From Sphingobacteriaceae bacterium (lineage in GTDB: Bacteria; Bacteroidota; Bacteroidia; B-17B0; Aurantibacillaceae), in the NCBI GenBank assembly GCA_016709575.1, contig JADJMM010000004.1, forward strand, positions 62,001 through 126,000: DNA of 64,000 nucleotides, in the 5' to 3' direction. Below are positions 1-8,868 of this stretch, piece by piece. Below the pieces are notes generated by a model, which worked only from the letters and a program-made list of their open reading frames with translations, ran no database searches and had not been told where the DNA came from. Made by a program: the position numbers and the translations under genes. Each line of letters opens with the position of its first letter. Within the stretch, counting starts at the first letter, position 1.

Positions 1-2
1 GA

Positions 3-984
3 AACTTCGAAGCCCGTATTAAATTTCAGTTTACTTACACAAGGGCATTTGCATCCCTTAGTAGAAACGGAAGACCACCAGCTACTTATTATGATTACAA
101 TGGATGGTATGATAAAGAATCTTATAGTTTTTATGATGCCAAGACTTTAGCGGTTCTTGACTCGAGGGAAATAGAAAACGGTGGTGTTGCAAACGACTTA
201 ATTAGTGTAGGGAATTACAGTATTGACAACAACGGTACATTTTCGTTTCTTAAAAGAACCAAAACAGAAAAGACTGCCAAAACATTACATGTGAATTAGG
301 CATTATCCATACTGATGGTAAAACTAAATTCTATCCGATAAATCTATCCGGCAAAGAAAATTTTGAAAGACTTTTTGGGGAAGGTGGTTAAATTTTTGTT
401 TTTTTTTTGGGGGGTGAAAATATTTTGGGGGGGGTAGTGTATCTTTTCGAGACAGTGTTTTGAGGGTGGTTTTTTGGTTCTTTTGACGATTTGAAGTAGG
501 AGATATCAACTTAAATTCACCTGCAAGTGTATTTACGAACAATAATAAAATCTATACCGTTTTTACTGAAGGTTCCACACCACGCAACCTGACTGTTGCC
601 CAAATAAATCCAGAAGGTAAACTAAATTGGGGGAAGTATATTACAACTATGAGTGTCAGTAATCAATTATTAAGCTGGAATAACATTACATACAATACTT
701 GCTTTATTAATAATAAACTATGTTTTTATTATCTCGATAACCCAAGCAATGAAGATCTCTATAATCAGAGAAACCTAAATTTAAAAACCATTCGTACAGT
801 GGATAATTACGCTAAAGTAAACGTTGTAGGTATCTCAATCGATGAAAGTGGAACCATTAGCAGGAAAGTCATTTACACAAATGGCGACTTTGTTACCACT
901 TCCCTTGAGAATTATGGTGGCCTTTTTGACTCATATTTGAGACTTTTCTCAAAAAAAACAGAGAAATTTGCAAGGATTGAATAG
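3..984 (+). pseudogene. C-terminal part of an unrecognised protein, broken by frameshifts
   Basis: Three stretches of good-looking coding sequence follow each other in different frames: 3-299 (contains RPPATYYDYNGWYDKESY), about 272-391 (IIHTDGKTKFYPINLSGKEN), and 487-984, ending FSKKTEKFARIE. They read like consecutive parts of one secreted or surface protein rich in Asn, Gly and Tyr, but no family was recognised. The 5' end lies outside the window. The first junction looks like a one-base indel near 275-295. The second falls in an abnormal G/T homopolymer tract (380-486). An internal ATG at 649 opens a 111-residue frame, but in-frame coding continues upstream of it to 487, so 649 is probably not a real start. 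A good terminator follows. This could be a true pseudogene, but an assembly fault is more likely. Confidence 0.5.
380..486. other. Anomalous G/T homopolymer tract, probable assembly fault
   Basis: About 100 bases consist almost only of runs of T and G (10 T, 6 G, 8 G), unlike anything else in this AT-rich window, and all frames of the surrounding gene are closed here. On the reverse strand it reads as A/C runs and contains AAAAGAACCAAAA, which also occurs on the plus strand at about 250-265, so part of it may be a poor inverted copy of the neighbouring sequence. It should not be interpreted as biology without checking. Confidence 0.5.
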
Positions 985-1000
985 CCGCAGTATTTAAGCC

Positions 1001-1034
1001 AAAAGCCCCGTCCGAAACGATGGGGCTTTTTATT
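1001..1034 (+). terminator. Rho-independent terminator
   Basis: AAAAGCCCC (1001-1009) pairs with GGGGCTTTT (1022-1030) around a 12-base loop and is followed by T-rich sequence. It lies 17 bases after the stop of the broken gene ending at 984. Confidence 0.85.
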
Positions 1035-1038
1035 TCCC

Positions 1039-1073
1039 AATAAAGTGTGATGCTTCAGCATCTCTACTTTATT
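1039..1073. repeat. Imperfect hairpin
   Basis: AATAAAGT (1039-1046) and ACTTTATT (1066-1073) flank GATGC-TTCA-GCATC (1049-1062), giving a two-part stem just after the terminator. It has no U tract of its own. It may be an interspersed palindromic repeat or part of a processing structure. Confidence 0.55.
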
Positions 1074-1130
1074 CACTCAATCGTTACATTAGCTTAATCA
1101 TCCGTTAACAGCCCAACAAACCTTTGGCAT

Positions 1131-1138
1131 TAAGTTTG
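1131..1138 (+). promoter_or_regulatory. Putative Bacteroidota -7 box TAAGTTTG
   Basis: Exact match to the TAnnTTTG consensus, 62 bases before the small gene at 1200. No good -33 TTG was found. If it is used, transcription starts near 1143, at the foot of the hairpin 1141-1180. Confidence 0.45.
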
Positions 1139-1140
1139 CG

Positions 1141-1180
1141 TACAGTAAAGTAGAATCCCTTTAGGATACACTTTACTGTA
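1141..1180 (+). promoter_or_regulatory. 11-bp inverted repeat in the leader of the small gene at 1200
   Basis: TACAGTAAAGT (1141-1151) and ACTTTACTGTA (1170-1180) are perfect inverted repeats; inside them ATCC/GGAT (1155-1158 / 1164-1167) can form an inner stem. The structure ends 19 bases before the ATG at 1200. It could be an operator or a 5'-leader hairpin. Confidence 0.55.
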
Positions 1181-1199
1181 AATTATAAAACAAAAAAAC

Positions 1200-1397
1200 A
1201 TGAATACTACACAAGCAATTTTGACCTTAAAAAACGGAATGCGTAAATACGGTTCTATTGTTAATTCCGAACTATATCATACGGTACTTTTTATTCCGGG
1301 AGCAGAAACTTTATTTCGAGATATGGAAGCTGCAAGTCATTTGATACAATATATTCCGGTTGACGAAATAGAATCGATTGATACTTATTTAAAGTAA
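1200..1397 (+). CDS. Small conserved-looking unknown protein (65 aa)
   Basis: The product was not recognised. It has 65 residues, no signal peptide or membrane segment, and mixed alpha/beta character (NGMRKYGSIVNSELYHTVLF, then FIPGAETLFRDMEAASHL). The start is an ATG preceded by an A-rich leader, usual in Bacteroidota, which rarely show strong Shine-Dalgarno sites. It stands alone with its own putative promoter and a strong leader hairpin, so it is probably regulated separately. Its last 13 bases overlap, in convergent orientation, the true 3' end of the pseudouridine synthase gene. Coding status is supported by ordinary codon use and a promoter-like upstream region; function is unknown. Confidence 0.65.
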   Translation: MNTTQAILTLKNGMRKYGSIVNSELYHTVLFIPGAETLFRDMEAASHLIQYIPVDEIESIDTYLK

Positions 1398-2082
1398 TTC
1401 CAAACCGGGTCGTTCATTAATGGAGTGGCTTTTACATTCACTTCCTCTAATTTTATCGGGTGCATAAAACTTAAACTATACGCATGTAAATGTATAGATG
1501 CATCTTTATTACCCTGTCAAAACCATATTTCAAATCACCCTTTATAGGGGAACCAATTGCAGACAACTGACAACGGATTTGATGATGTCTTCCCGTTAAT
1601 AATTTTATTTCGAGTAAATGATATGTATCGCTCGATTTCAAAAATTTATAAATGAGTTCTGACTTTAAACCATTCTCTACAGGTTTTTCATGAGCACGCG
1701 ACTTGTTAGTCTTTTCGTTTTTAAGAAGGTAATGAATTAAATGTTCTTCAGTTTTGGCCGGTTTGTTTTTCACAACGGCCCAATAGGTTTTATGCAATCC
1801 CTTTGTACGGATTAATTCATTGAAACGTGAAAGCGCTTTACTGGTCTTAGCAAAAATAATTAATCCTGAAACCGGTCGGTCGATACGATGAATAACACCC
1901 ATAAAAACATTCCCGGGTTTTGCATCGCGTTCTTTAATGAAGTTTTTTAATTTTTCAGATAAAGGCATATCCCCAGTTTTATCGCCTTGCACAATTTCAG
2001 AGGGAAGTTTATTGATGATGATAATGTGATTATCTTCATAAACAATTTGCTCGGGGTGTATAGAAGTTGGTAATGGATTCAT
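1385..2082 (-). CDS. RluA-family 23S rRNA/tRNA pseudouridine synthase (frameshifted near 3' end)
   Basis: Converts specific uridines in structured RNA to pseudouridine. The RluA-type catalytic motif is HRIDRPVSG, with the nucleophilic Asp at residue 68; the later motif LLTGRHHQIRCQL is also typical. The uninterrupted frame ends at 1471 with a meaningless tail after KYGFDR. Adding one base to the C run at 1512-1514 restores GNKDASIYLHAYSLSF and TPLMNDPVW, the normal end of this family, and moves the stop to 1385-1387. Full length is then about 232 residues, with no S4 domain, as in short TruC-like members. Whether the target is 23S rRNA or tRNA cannot be told. The corrected 3' end overlaps the convergent small gene by 13 bases. 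Confidence 0.85.
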
Positions 2083-2084
2083 AG

Positions 2085-2114
2085 TTTTTCTCGCAAAGAC
2101 GCAGAGACGCTAAG
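2085..2114. repeat. Interspersed repeat with core CGCAAAGACGCAGAGACGC
   Basis: A short G/C-richer block in the gap between the pseudouridine synthase start and the deacetylase stop, made of CGCAAAGACG / CGCAGAGACGC near-tandem units. It supplies the deacetylase stop codon (2110-2112). From memory, this type of CGCAAAGACGCAGAGACGC sequence recurs between genes in many bacterial genomes; only one copy is seen here. Confidence 0.5.
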
Positions 2115-3336
2115 TTAGTGCTTCTTTTACAATTTGTTCGTATACTTCTTTCCAACCCTTCCATTCATTCACACTTCCCATGGTGTCATTATGTATAATG
2201 GTGACTAATTCTCCGCCATATTTTTTCACTTCATCAATAATTGGTTTAGCAAATTGAATGGCTGTTTCATTAGTTGCTTTATTGGTGAAGCGCAGTGTTG
2301 TTTCAATGATGCAGAAAGGATGAATGATTAAAGGCGTTTCCTGTTCAGCATCTAAATCGTACCAATTATAGGGGATACAAAACGAAGCCCTGAATCCATT
2401 GTAATTACCATAACCCATCGAATAATCAGCTGTAATACCGGTTTGCAATAACGCTTGGAAAGTTTCAGGAAATTTTAAAATAGCGAAATGTTGACGACTG
2501 TTTCTAATATCGCGATGCGTGATGTTTGCCAAACGATTCACTTCTACTTTCAGTTGATTTAAATTATCATTTGATTTGTAAGAAGGATGAATTCCTATTT
2601 TGGCGTAATCCGCTAAATGCTTAATTAAAATTTGAAAATCTTTATTATTCGCCGGGTGGTTCTTATCATTCACACCATAATCACCCAACAAAAAGAAAAA
2701 CAATACATTCAAGTTATTTTTTTTCTGAACCTCTAATAAAAATTCATACGAATCAAACGGATCGGTTTTTCCGTTAAATACTACCGCGGTACGTTCTTTT
2801 ACTTCTTTGAAATTTCTTGTCACAATACTTTTTAAATACCCACCCGCCTCACGCATAATACCTTTGAATTTAAATTTGTAAGCATTATCTATATCAACAG
2901 TTGACACATAAGAATAATTATGCTTTTTAAAAGTTAATTCAGGATACTTACTTAACAATAATTTCTTGAGCTCCTCAATCCACAAATTCACCAAAGGAAC
3001 ATCAATAAAATCGTATTGAAAGGCTAAACTATTTTTAACATCAAAACGATTGTACTTGTCCTGCTTAAAAGGTAAATATTCTTCATAGCGTGTAATTAAC
3101 CAAAACGAAGCCGCCAAAATATCGAAAGGCACATCGCCATTAGATTTAAAAAAGAGTTTACTATAGTCCTTATGACTGTTAACTTCAATTAAGTGATCTT
3201 TTATGCCATACTCAAATAAAACAGTTGTCGGATTAATCTTTATACCGTCTTTAATAAATTTTTGAGAAGAATAGTTTATCCGAATCACTTCTGATTGCTC
3301 AAACTGAACGGGATTCTGAGTAATTGCATAATCCAA
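2110..3336 (-). CDS. Polysaccharide deacetylase-like protein (DUF7033-type N-terminal domain)
   Basis: Residues 1-140 resemble the N-terminal domain common in Bacteroidota deacetylases (FWLITRYEEYLPF, about 79-90; KYNRFD). From about 143 onward a NodB/CE4-like fold begins, with the metal-binding type motif VDID at 147-150, GIHPSYKS in the middle and TIIHNDTMG near the end. The likely role is deacetylation of a cell-wall or surface polysaccharide; the substrate is unknown. The listed start is a TTG at 3336, but in-frame sequence upstream (VYFKYYFKDVLG) looks homologous and runs to a stop without an ATG. The true start has therefore probably been lost to another indel, or a non-standard start is used. 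Confidence 0.75.
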   Translation of the reverse strand: MDYAITQNPVQFEQSEVIRINYSSQKFIKDGIKINPTTVLFEYGIKDHLIEVNSHKDYSKLFFKSNGDVPFDILAASFWLITRYEEYLPFKQDKYNRFDVKNSLAFQYDFIDVPLVNLWIEELKKLLLSKYPELTFKKHNYSYVSTVDIDNAYKFKFKGIMREAGGYLKSIVTRNFKEVKERTAVVFNGKTDPFDSYEFLLEVQKKNNLNVLFFFLLGDYGVNDKNHPANNKDFQILIKHLADYAKIGIHPSYKSNDNLNQLKVEVNRLANITHRDIRNSRQHFAILKFPETFQALLQTGITADYSMGYGNYNGFRASFCIPYNWYDLDAEQETPLIIHPFCIIETTLRFTNKATNETAIQFAKPIIDEVKKYGGELVTIIHNDTMGSVNEWKGWKEVYEQIVKEALT

Positions 3337-3503
3337 TCCTAAAACATCTTTAAAATAATATTTAAAATATACTTTAACCTTGGACTGCTGTTAACAGAAT
3401 ATATTAATACCGATTGACTCACTACATAAAATTATATAAAGCCTACGTTAAACGGCAGACGGCTTTTATAACTTATAAACAAGGTAATGAAGATTATTAA
3501 TCT

Positions 3504-3511
3504 TAAATTTG
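3504..3511 (+). promoter_or_regulatory. Putative -7 box TAAATTTG
   Basis: Exact TAnnTTTG match 17 bases before the TTG start of the SGNH hydrolase gene. No clear -33 TTG. Confidence 0.45.
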
Positions 3512-3528
3512 TGTAACAAAAACCGAAA

Positions 3529-4314
3529 TTGAAAAGAAGAAGAGTCATATACATCATTTTTATACTGATATCCCTTTTTATATCGTTTCTGTATATCTAC
3601 AATCGTTTTTCGATAGCCCACGAACATTTAAGAAGCCCTATTTTAGAAACCAATAACGACACCACCTTAACAATTGGTATTATTGGGGATAGTTATGTGG
3701 CTGCCGGTAACTTTGATCCGTTTATAAAAAATAGTATGAGTCAAAACGGAAAGAAATGTACTATTTATTCATCCGGTTTAGGGGGCGCTAAAACCAAACA
3801 GGTGTACATGAATTTGTTTGCTCCTGAGCGTGATTTTTTCTCGACAGCATTTATAAAAGAAAAGCAAGTAAAATATTGTATTGTAAGCTGTGGCGTTAAC
3901 GATTCGTTTGGCCAGTTCGGAAAACGATTCTACTCAAAGAACATGTGCTTAATTATTAAAGAACTTTTAAAATACAATATCAAGCCTGTAGTAGTTGAAT
4001 TACCCGAATATGGTGTTGATGAACTTTACAATACTTTGCACATCGTAAATAAAGTAAAAACACATGTGTACGCCTTTTTCACCAGCGATAATGGTTTGGA
4101 TAACATAAAAGAATACCGTGAAGCTTTAAATGAAGAATTGAAAAAACAATTGCTCCATGATAAGATTGTGTTTGTTGACTTTGACGCCATTTGCAGCGAC
4201 TACGCAAAATGCAGTTACCTATATACGGATCATCTTCATTTAACCGATGAAGGCTATTCGAAACTTGCTGATGAAATTGCAGCAGGAATTTGTACCGATT
4301 TGCTGAAAAATTAA
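3529..4314 (+). CDS. SGNH/GDSL-type hydrolase with N-terminal membrane anchor
   Basis: 261 residues. Residues 6-25 form a single hydrophobic helix, so the protein is probably anchored with its catalytic domain outside the cytoplasm. Block I is GDSY with the nucleophile Ser55, block III has GVND (Asn), and block V is TDHLHLTDEG with Asp234 and His237, a complete SGNH catalytic set. The family contains esterases, lipases and O-acetyl-polysaccharide esterases, and the substrate is not evident. The start is TTG at 3529; no ATG gives a complete signal anchor. The gene converges on the phosphohexomutase gene, overlapping by 4 bases at the stops. Confidence 0.8.
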   Translation: MKRRRVIYIIFILISLFISFLYIYNRFSIAHEHLRSPILETNNDTTLTIGIIGDSYVAAGNFDPFIKNSMSQNGKKCTIYSSGLGGAKTKQVYMNLFAPERDFFSTAFIKEKQVKYCIVSCGVNDSFGQFGKRFYSKNMCLIIKELLKYNIKPVVVELPEYGVDELYNTLHIVNKVKTHVYAFFTSDNGLDNIKEYREALNEELKKQLLHDKIVFVDFDAICSDYAKCSYLYTDHLHLTDEGYSKLADEIAAGICTDLLKN

Positions 4315-5716
4315 TTCAAACAAGTCTCCTGAGTCGCTTTCAAAATTTTACGGGTATTTTCTAAAGTATCGCTCTCAGCATACACACGTAAAACAGGCTC
4401 TGTACCACTGGCACGAATCATCATCCATTGATCGTTTTCGAAATAGTATTTCCAACCATCAATAGTTTCTAATTTCTCTACTTTATACGGACCGAATGAT
4501 TTGAATTTATCTTCCTTACAGGCTTTAATTACTTTTTGTTTTACTTCCTCAGTTAAATGTAAATCATTACGCTCGTAAACAAAACGTCCTGTTAATTTAT
4601 ATAAGTCTTCAATTAATTGCTCTAAACTCTTTCCGCTCTTCGCCATGTATTCCCAAATGGTAAGTCCCATCCAGATACCATCGCGCTCCGGAATATGTCC
4701 TTTAATCGCAATTCCCCACTCTCTTCTCCGCCTAACAATACATCTTCGCTAATCATATAACCAGCAATATATTTAAATCCAATTTGAGTAATTTCTATTG
4801 GCAAGTTATAATGTGCTGCTAATTTTTTAATGCGCGGGGTTACAGAAAACGCACAAACAATTTTTCCACCAAATTTTTTCTCTTCCACTAAATATTTTAC
4901 CAATAATAAAATGATGTGATGTGAATCCACAAAATTTCCTTTGCTATCGTATAAACCAATTCTATCCGCATCACCATCGGTACACAAACCACAACTGATT
5001 TTTCCGTCTTTCTTAATTAAATTACTAAACTCTAATAAGTTCTTGTGAATAGGCTCAGGAGCTTGTCCGTGAAACCCTGGGTTCTCATCGTCATGTAAAT
5101 GCACAATTTCCGGAAACAAACGTTTCATAACACGTTGTCCTGCACCGAACATACTGTCGTAAGCAAATTTTAATCCTGATTTTTTTATTAATGCGATATC
5201 GAAATGCTCTTCAACATGTTTCACATACATATCTTCGAGCGGCGCAATTTCTAACAACCCTTTCTTCTTTGCTTCTTCTAAATCAATGGAGTCTAAGTTT
5301 ACAGAATGCTTTTCAGGAATAATATCTTCTACTTCCTGAATTTTTTCAGGAACTAATGGTCCGCCGTAATGTCCCTTTAATTTATATCCATTGTACGAAG
5401 GAGGATTATGACTTGCTGTGATAACTACACCTAAAGATGCTTTTAGTTTTAAAGCTCCCAAAGAAACCATTGGTGTTGAAGTATATTCTTTCGCTAAAAA
5501 AACTTTAACGCCGTGCGCGATAAAAACTTTTGCTGTTGTTTCAGCAAATAATTCGCCGGCAAAACGGCAATCGTGACCAATAACTACGCTTGGTTTGTCA
5601 AAGTTTTTCAAAAGCCATTTCGCAGTAGCTTCTGTTACACGTGCTACATTATCAACTGTAAAATCTTTAGCAATAATTGCTCTCCAGCCGTCGGTACCAA
5701 ATTTAATCTTAGTCAT
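4311..5716 (-). CDS. Phosphoglucomutase/phosphomannomutase family protein (one frameshift)
   Basis: Alpha-D-phosphohexomutase that interconverts hexose 1- and 6-phosphates for sugar-nucleotide supply. The phosphoserine loop is TASHNPPSYNG with Ser102; the Mg loop is DGDADR at 247-252; the sugar loop is GGEESG at 329-334; the phosphate-binding loop RASGTEPVLRVY lies in the C-terminal part. The open frame breaks straight after GGEESG. One extra base in the C run at 4714-4717 restores GGIAIKGHIPERDG and continues into the 3' frame. Corrected length is about 469 residues, normal for the family. Sugar preference (glucose, mannose or glucosamine) cannot be assigned. Confidence 0.9.
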
Positions 5717-5735
5717 AGTAAAATAAATAGAGCCT

Positions 5736-5743
5736 TAAAGGTA
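5736..5743 (-). promoter_or_regulatory. Putative -7 box TACCTTTA
   Basis: On the minus strand TACCTTTA lies 19 bases before the ATG of the phosphohexomutase. It differs from TAnnTTTG only in the last base. The same octamer precedes four other genes in this window. Confidence 0.35.
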
Positions 5744-5747
5744 CAAA

Positions 5748-5785
5748 ATTAGCCACGAATTGCACTAATTTTCACTAATAAATTA
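5748..5785. repeat. Interspersed repeat of ATTAGTGAAA / ATTCGTGGC type
   Basis: On the minus strand this reads as near-tandem units TTAGTGAAAA, TTAGTGCAA and TTCGTGGCTAA. From memory, such ATTCGTGAAATTCGTGGC-type blocks are common between genes in Bacteroidota; one copy is present here. It reaches the mltG stop codon. Confidence 0.45.
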
Positions 5786-6820
5786 GCGTTTTATCCCCTT
5801 GTTATCGAGCGACTTTTGATAGGCAGCAGCGTATCTCAGGTGTTGGTCGTAGGTAGACGAAAAATCGCTGTAACCATTAAGAGAAGGCTTGGCGCAGAAA
5901 TAGATAAAATTATGACGTGAATAGTTCAAGGTGGCATCGAGCGATTGCATATTTACTAAGCAGATTGGCCCTGGCGGCAAACCTTTATATTTATAGGTAT
6001 TGTATGGGGAATCAATTTCCTTATCAGCATTCGTTACACGTTGCACTTCAAAATTACGGTTAGCAATTTCTAAAGTAGGGTCAGCTTGCAATGGCATATT
6101 TTTCTTCACTCGATTTATATAGACACCAGCAATTTTTTGTTGCTCACTTGCAATACCACTTTCGCCCTGAACTATAGAAGCTAAAGTTGTTGCTTCCACT
6201 AAAGAGAGACTCGCTTTTTTACATTTATCGCGGCGTTCTTTTGTCCATACTGAATTGAAATACTTTTTTAGTTCTTCAAACAACTCTTCTTTTTTTGTCA
6301 CCCAACTTACTTCATATACATTAGGAAGAACAAGTGTCATAATATTATCAGGATCTAAGCCGTATTCTTTTTCCAACAGCACATCATCACTTAGATATTC
6401 ATCTAATTCATCAAAACTTAATTCTAGTTTAGAATCGAGGTATTCAATAAATTCTTCTTTTGTGCGGATTTGAGAATTGAAGGTGAGTTTTACTTTTTCC
6501 TGCTTGTTATTTTTCAGCATTAAAATAAGTTGGCGGTTGTTCATACCTGTATTAACACGGTATTTTCCGGGATGCACATTTTTATCCAAATCCATCCGCT
6601 TGGCCATCCATTCGAAAGTTTTGTGATTCTCTATTACATCCCCGCTGTATAATGTATTCAATAAAGTCTCAAAATCTGCATCACTGGGAATATAAACGTA
6701 TTTAAAGTTTTTACCCTCAAGATTTACGTTAGGTTTGTAAAGATTAATATAAGCCCAATAGCCACCGAAGCCAACGGCAACAAGAACAAAAAGCACAATT
6801 AATTTTTTTATCAATCTCAT
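5783..6820 (-). CDS. mltG: Endolytic transglycosylase MltG
   Basis: Cuts nascent peptidoglycan glycan strands at the inner membrane and so acts as a terminase of glycan elongation. 345 residues: an N-terminal membrane helix (about 6-26), a LysM-like region, then the YceG/MltG catalytic domain. The catalytic Glu is in LASIVQGESG (Glu220), followed by the family sequences IAGVYINRV and MPLQADPT. Length matches the family. It is the last gene of a minus-strand operon and overlaps the cytochrome-TPR gene by 4 bases. Confidence 0.92.
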   Translation of the reverse strand: MRLIKKLIVLFVLVAVGFGGYWAYINLYKPNVNLEGKNFKYVYIPSDADFETLLNTLYSGDVIENHKTFEWMAKRMDLDKNVHPGKYRVNTGMNNRQLILMLKNNKQEKVKLTFNSQIRTKEEFIEYLDSKLELSFDELDEYLSDDVLLEKEYGLDPDNIMTLVLPNVYEVSWVTKKEELFEELKKYFNSVWTKERRDKCKKASLSLVEATTLASIVQGESGIASEQQKIAGVYINRVKKNMPLQADPTLEIANRNFEVQRVTNADKEIDSPYNTYKYKGLPPGPICLVNMQSLDATLNYSRHNFIYFCAKPSLNGYSDFSSTYDQHLRYAAAYQKSLDNKGIKR

Positions 6821-8868
6821 ACAACACTCTTCAATTGTTGTAACGCCATTTTTGCTTTTGCGTTACCGGGATTCTTCTTTAAAATTTGATTTACAATTTC
6901 AATGGCGCCTTTATAATCTTTCTTATACGCCTTTAATCCCGCTAAATTTAATAAAAGAGGTTCGTAATCCGGATCAAGTTTGAGAGCCTTATTGTAAAGT
7001 TGCTCAGCTTCAACAACATTGCTTTGTGAAATTTTTATAAAACCCAAATTAGTATAAGCTGAAATATTTTTCGGATGCTCTTTTATCATGAATTCAAAAG
7101 TTTTTACAGCCGCTTTAATTTTTCCAGTATTCATATAAGCTGAACCTAATTTATTTCGGAAATCCAAATTAAAAGGCGCTAAGTCGATTGACTTTTCGAA
7201 CCATTTAACTGCATTAGTTACATTTCCGGTATTGAAATAAGCTTCGGCAATATGATAGGCACTCCAGGCATGAAGGTTATTATATGATTCTGTTTAGTAC
7301 TTAAAGATTAAAGTCATTTTCACCAATTACATTCACATATTTGAGAATTTGGCTGAAATTTTGTTTAGAGAAATTCAATTGCAATAAAGGATGAATGTTT
7401 TTTAAAACATCCTGCTTTGTTCTATCACTAAATAATTTTTGTGCTGAATCTACATACTCCGACTTAGCTTCAAATTTATCGTACTGATTAATATATGCCC
7501 AGGCTTTAGTTAAATTAGAAGGTGCTTTTTCATTCACAGCATACAGTCCGATGAATTTTTTCAATTTATCTTTTTCTTTTTGAGTGACAGGTTTACGAAT
7601 ATAATGATCGTGTACAGTAACATGAGGAATATCCGTTGAACCAGAGGAAGGCATGTGGCACTTCGTGCAATTTTGAATGTTGAATGTTGAATTATGAGTT
7701 TTTTTAGCCCTTACAACCGAAACCTCTGTACATTCCAATTTGGATTTACCATTTGAATTATGGCAATTTCTACAAGCATCATTAAACACTTCCGGATTTG
7801 TTTCTCTTACGCTTACATGTGGATTATGACAAGTGACACAAGTTAATGCTTCTTTATATGGTTTTAAATTTCCGGTGGCTGAGCTTTTGAAGCCACTTCA
7901 TACGACTTTATAAAACACTTACTCTGCTTTAATCTATCCGCATGCGATGCCATAATAAATTCATCATCGGCGTTTTCATATTTCGGTAAGAAAACGGTCA
8001 TGAAATCATTTAATTTCATTCCCGGCTTAAAATCAAAAAACGATTTTCCTTCTTTTAAAACAGCATTCCCTTGCAAATGGCAACGCTGACAAATATCAAA
8101 TTGCCGGTCAATTGAAAGCTTTGCAGGATTCACAATACTGTAATCAATATATTTTGAGGTGTCAATTTTACTTCCAGTTTGTCGTTGAGCAACGTGAATA
8201 CTGCCCGGACCGTGACAACGTTCGCAATTAATTCCTTCCTGTACACCATTGTATTTATTCTCAGAACCCAAAACAAAATTGGGATATGAATTATGACAAC
8301 TCATACACTCCAAACCAATTTTACGATTCAAATGCGTGTTATGTCCATCTTCAAACCCGGGAGGAAGATCCCACTTTTTCTTCTGCGTATAAAATGTCAT
8401 TGGCATTTGATTCAAATAACCATTTACCGATTGAATATGAGAATTAGTATGCTGACCAGAACCAATAATATAATTTACCTGTTCCGTTCTCTTGAAAATT
8501 GTATCTCTACCCTTTAAACGAAACTCAGTAAAATATAAACTATCGTTTCTCCAAGACGCGTTATAATAAAAATCTTTTATCTTATCGTAAATAAGAGGGT
8601 GGGAATAATCAGCAGAAGATTTTTCTTTCGTTGCCACATCAAACGATTTTCCCATTCCTGTTTTAATGAATGAATTATAAATACTTTGATGGCAAAGTTT
8701 ACATTGGTTCATTCCAACATACCTTGCGCTATCAGCATGATTTAAATAAACAAGTGTATCTTTTTTAATTTGAGAAGTAGTAGAATTACCGGAAGGCTCC
8801 TTGCATTGAAACGCAATTAGCAAAATTAAAACAGAGGAAAATAAAAGTATTACCTTTTTATGCAACAT
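6817..8868 (-). CDS. Multihaem c-type cytochrome with C-terminal TPR repeats, lipoprotein (several frameshifts)
   Basis: Three open stretches (8868-7864, 7789-7301, 7167-6817) belong to one gene of about 684 residues. The signal peptide ends in a lipobox (LIAFQC, Cys22). Seven CxxCH haem sites can be read: CKLCH (56-60), CMSCH, CERCH, CQRCH, CVTCH (in the frame-shifted stretch near 7840), CRNCH and CTKCH. A linker follows, then TPR units such as SAYHIAEAYFNTGN and ISAYTNLGFIKISQSN. Indels are inferred near 7890, 7303 and 7280; between them the missing sequence reads as expected coding. The family is recognisable as cytochrome c/TPR proteins of Bacteroidota; redox partner and substrate are unknown. 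It overlaps the GNAT gene by 1 base and mltG by 4, so translation is probably coupled. Confidence 0.75.

Noticed and set aside
324..542. Minus-strand reading frame of 72 residues over the homopolymer tract
   Set aside because: Its composition (Lys, Pro, Thr runs) only mirrors the A/C homopolymers, and plus-strand coding of the neighbouring gene overlaps it.
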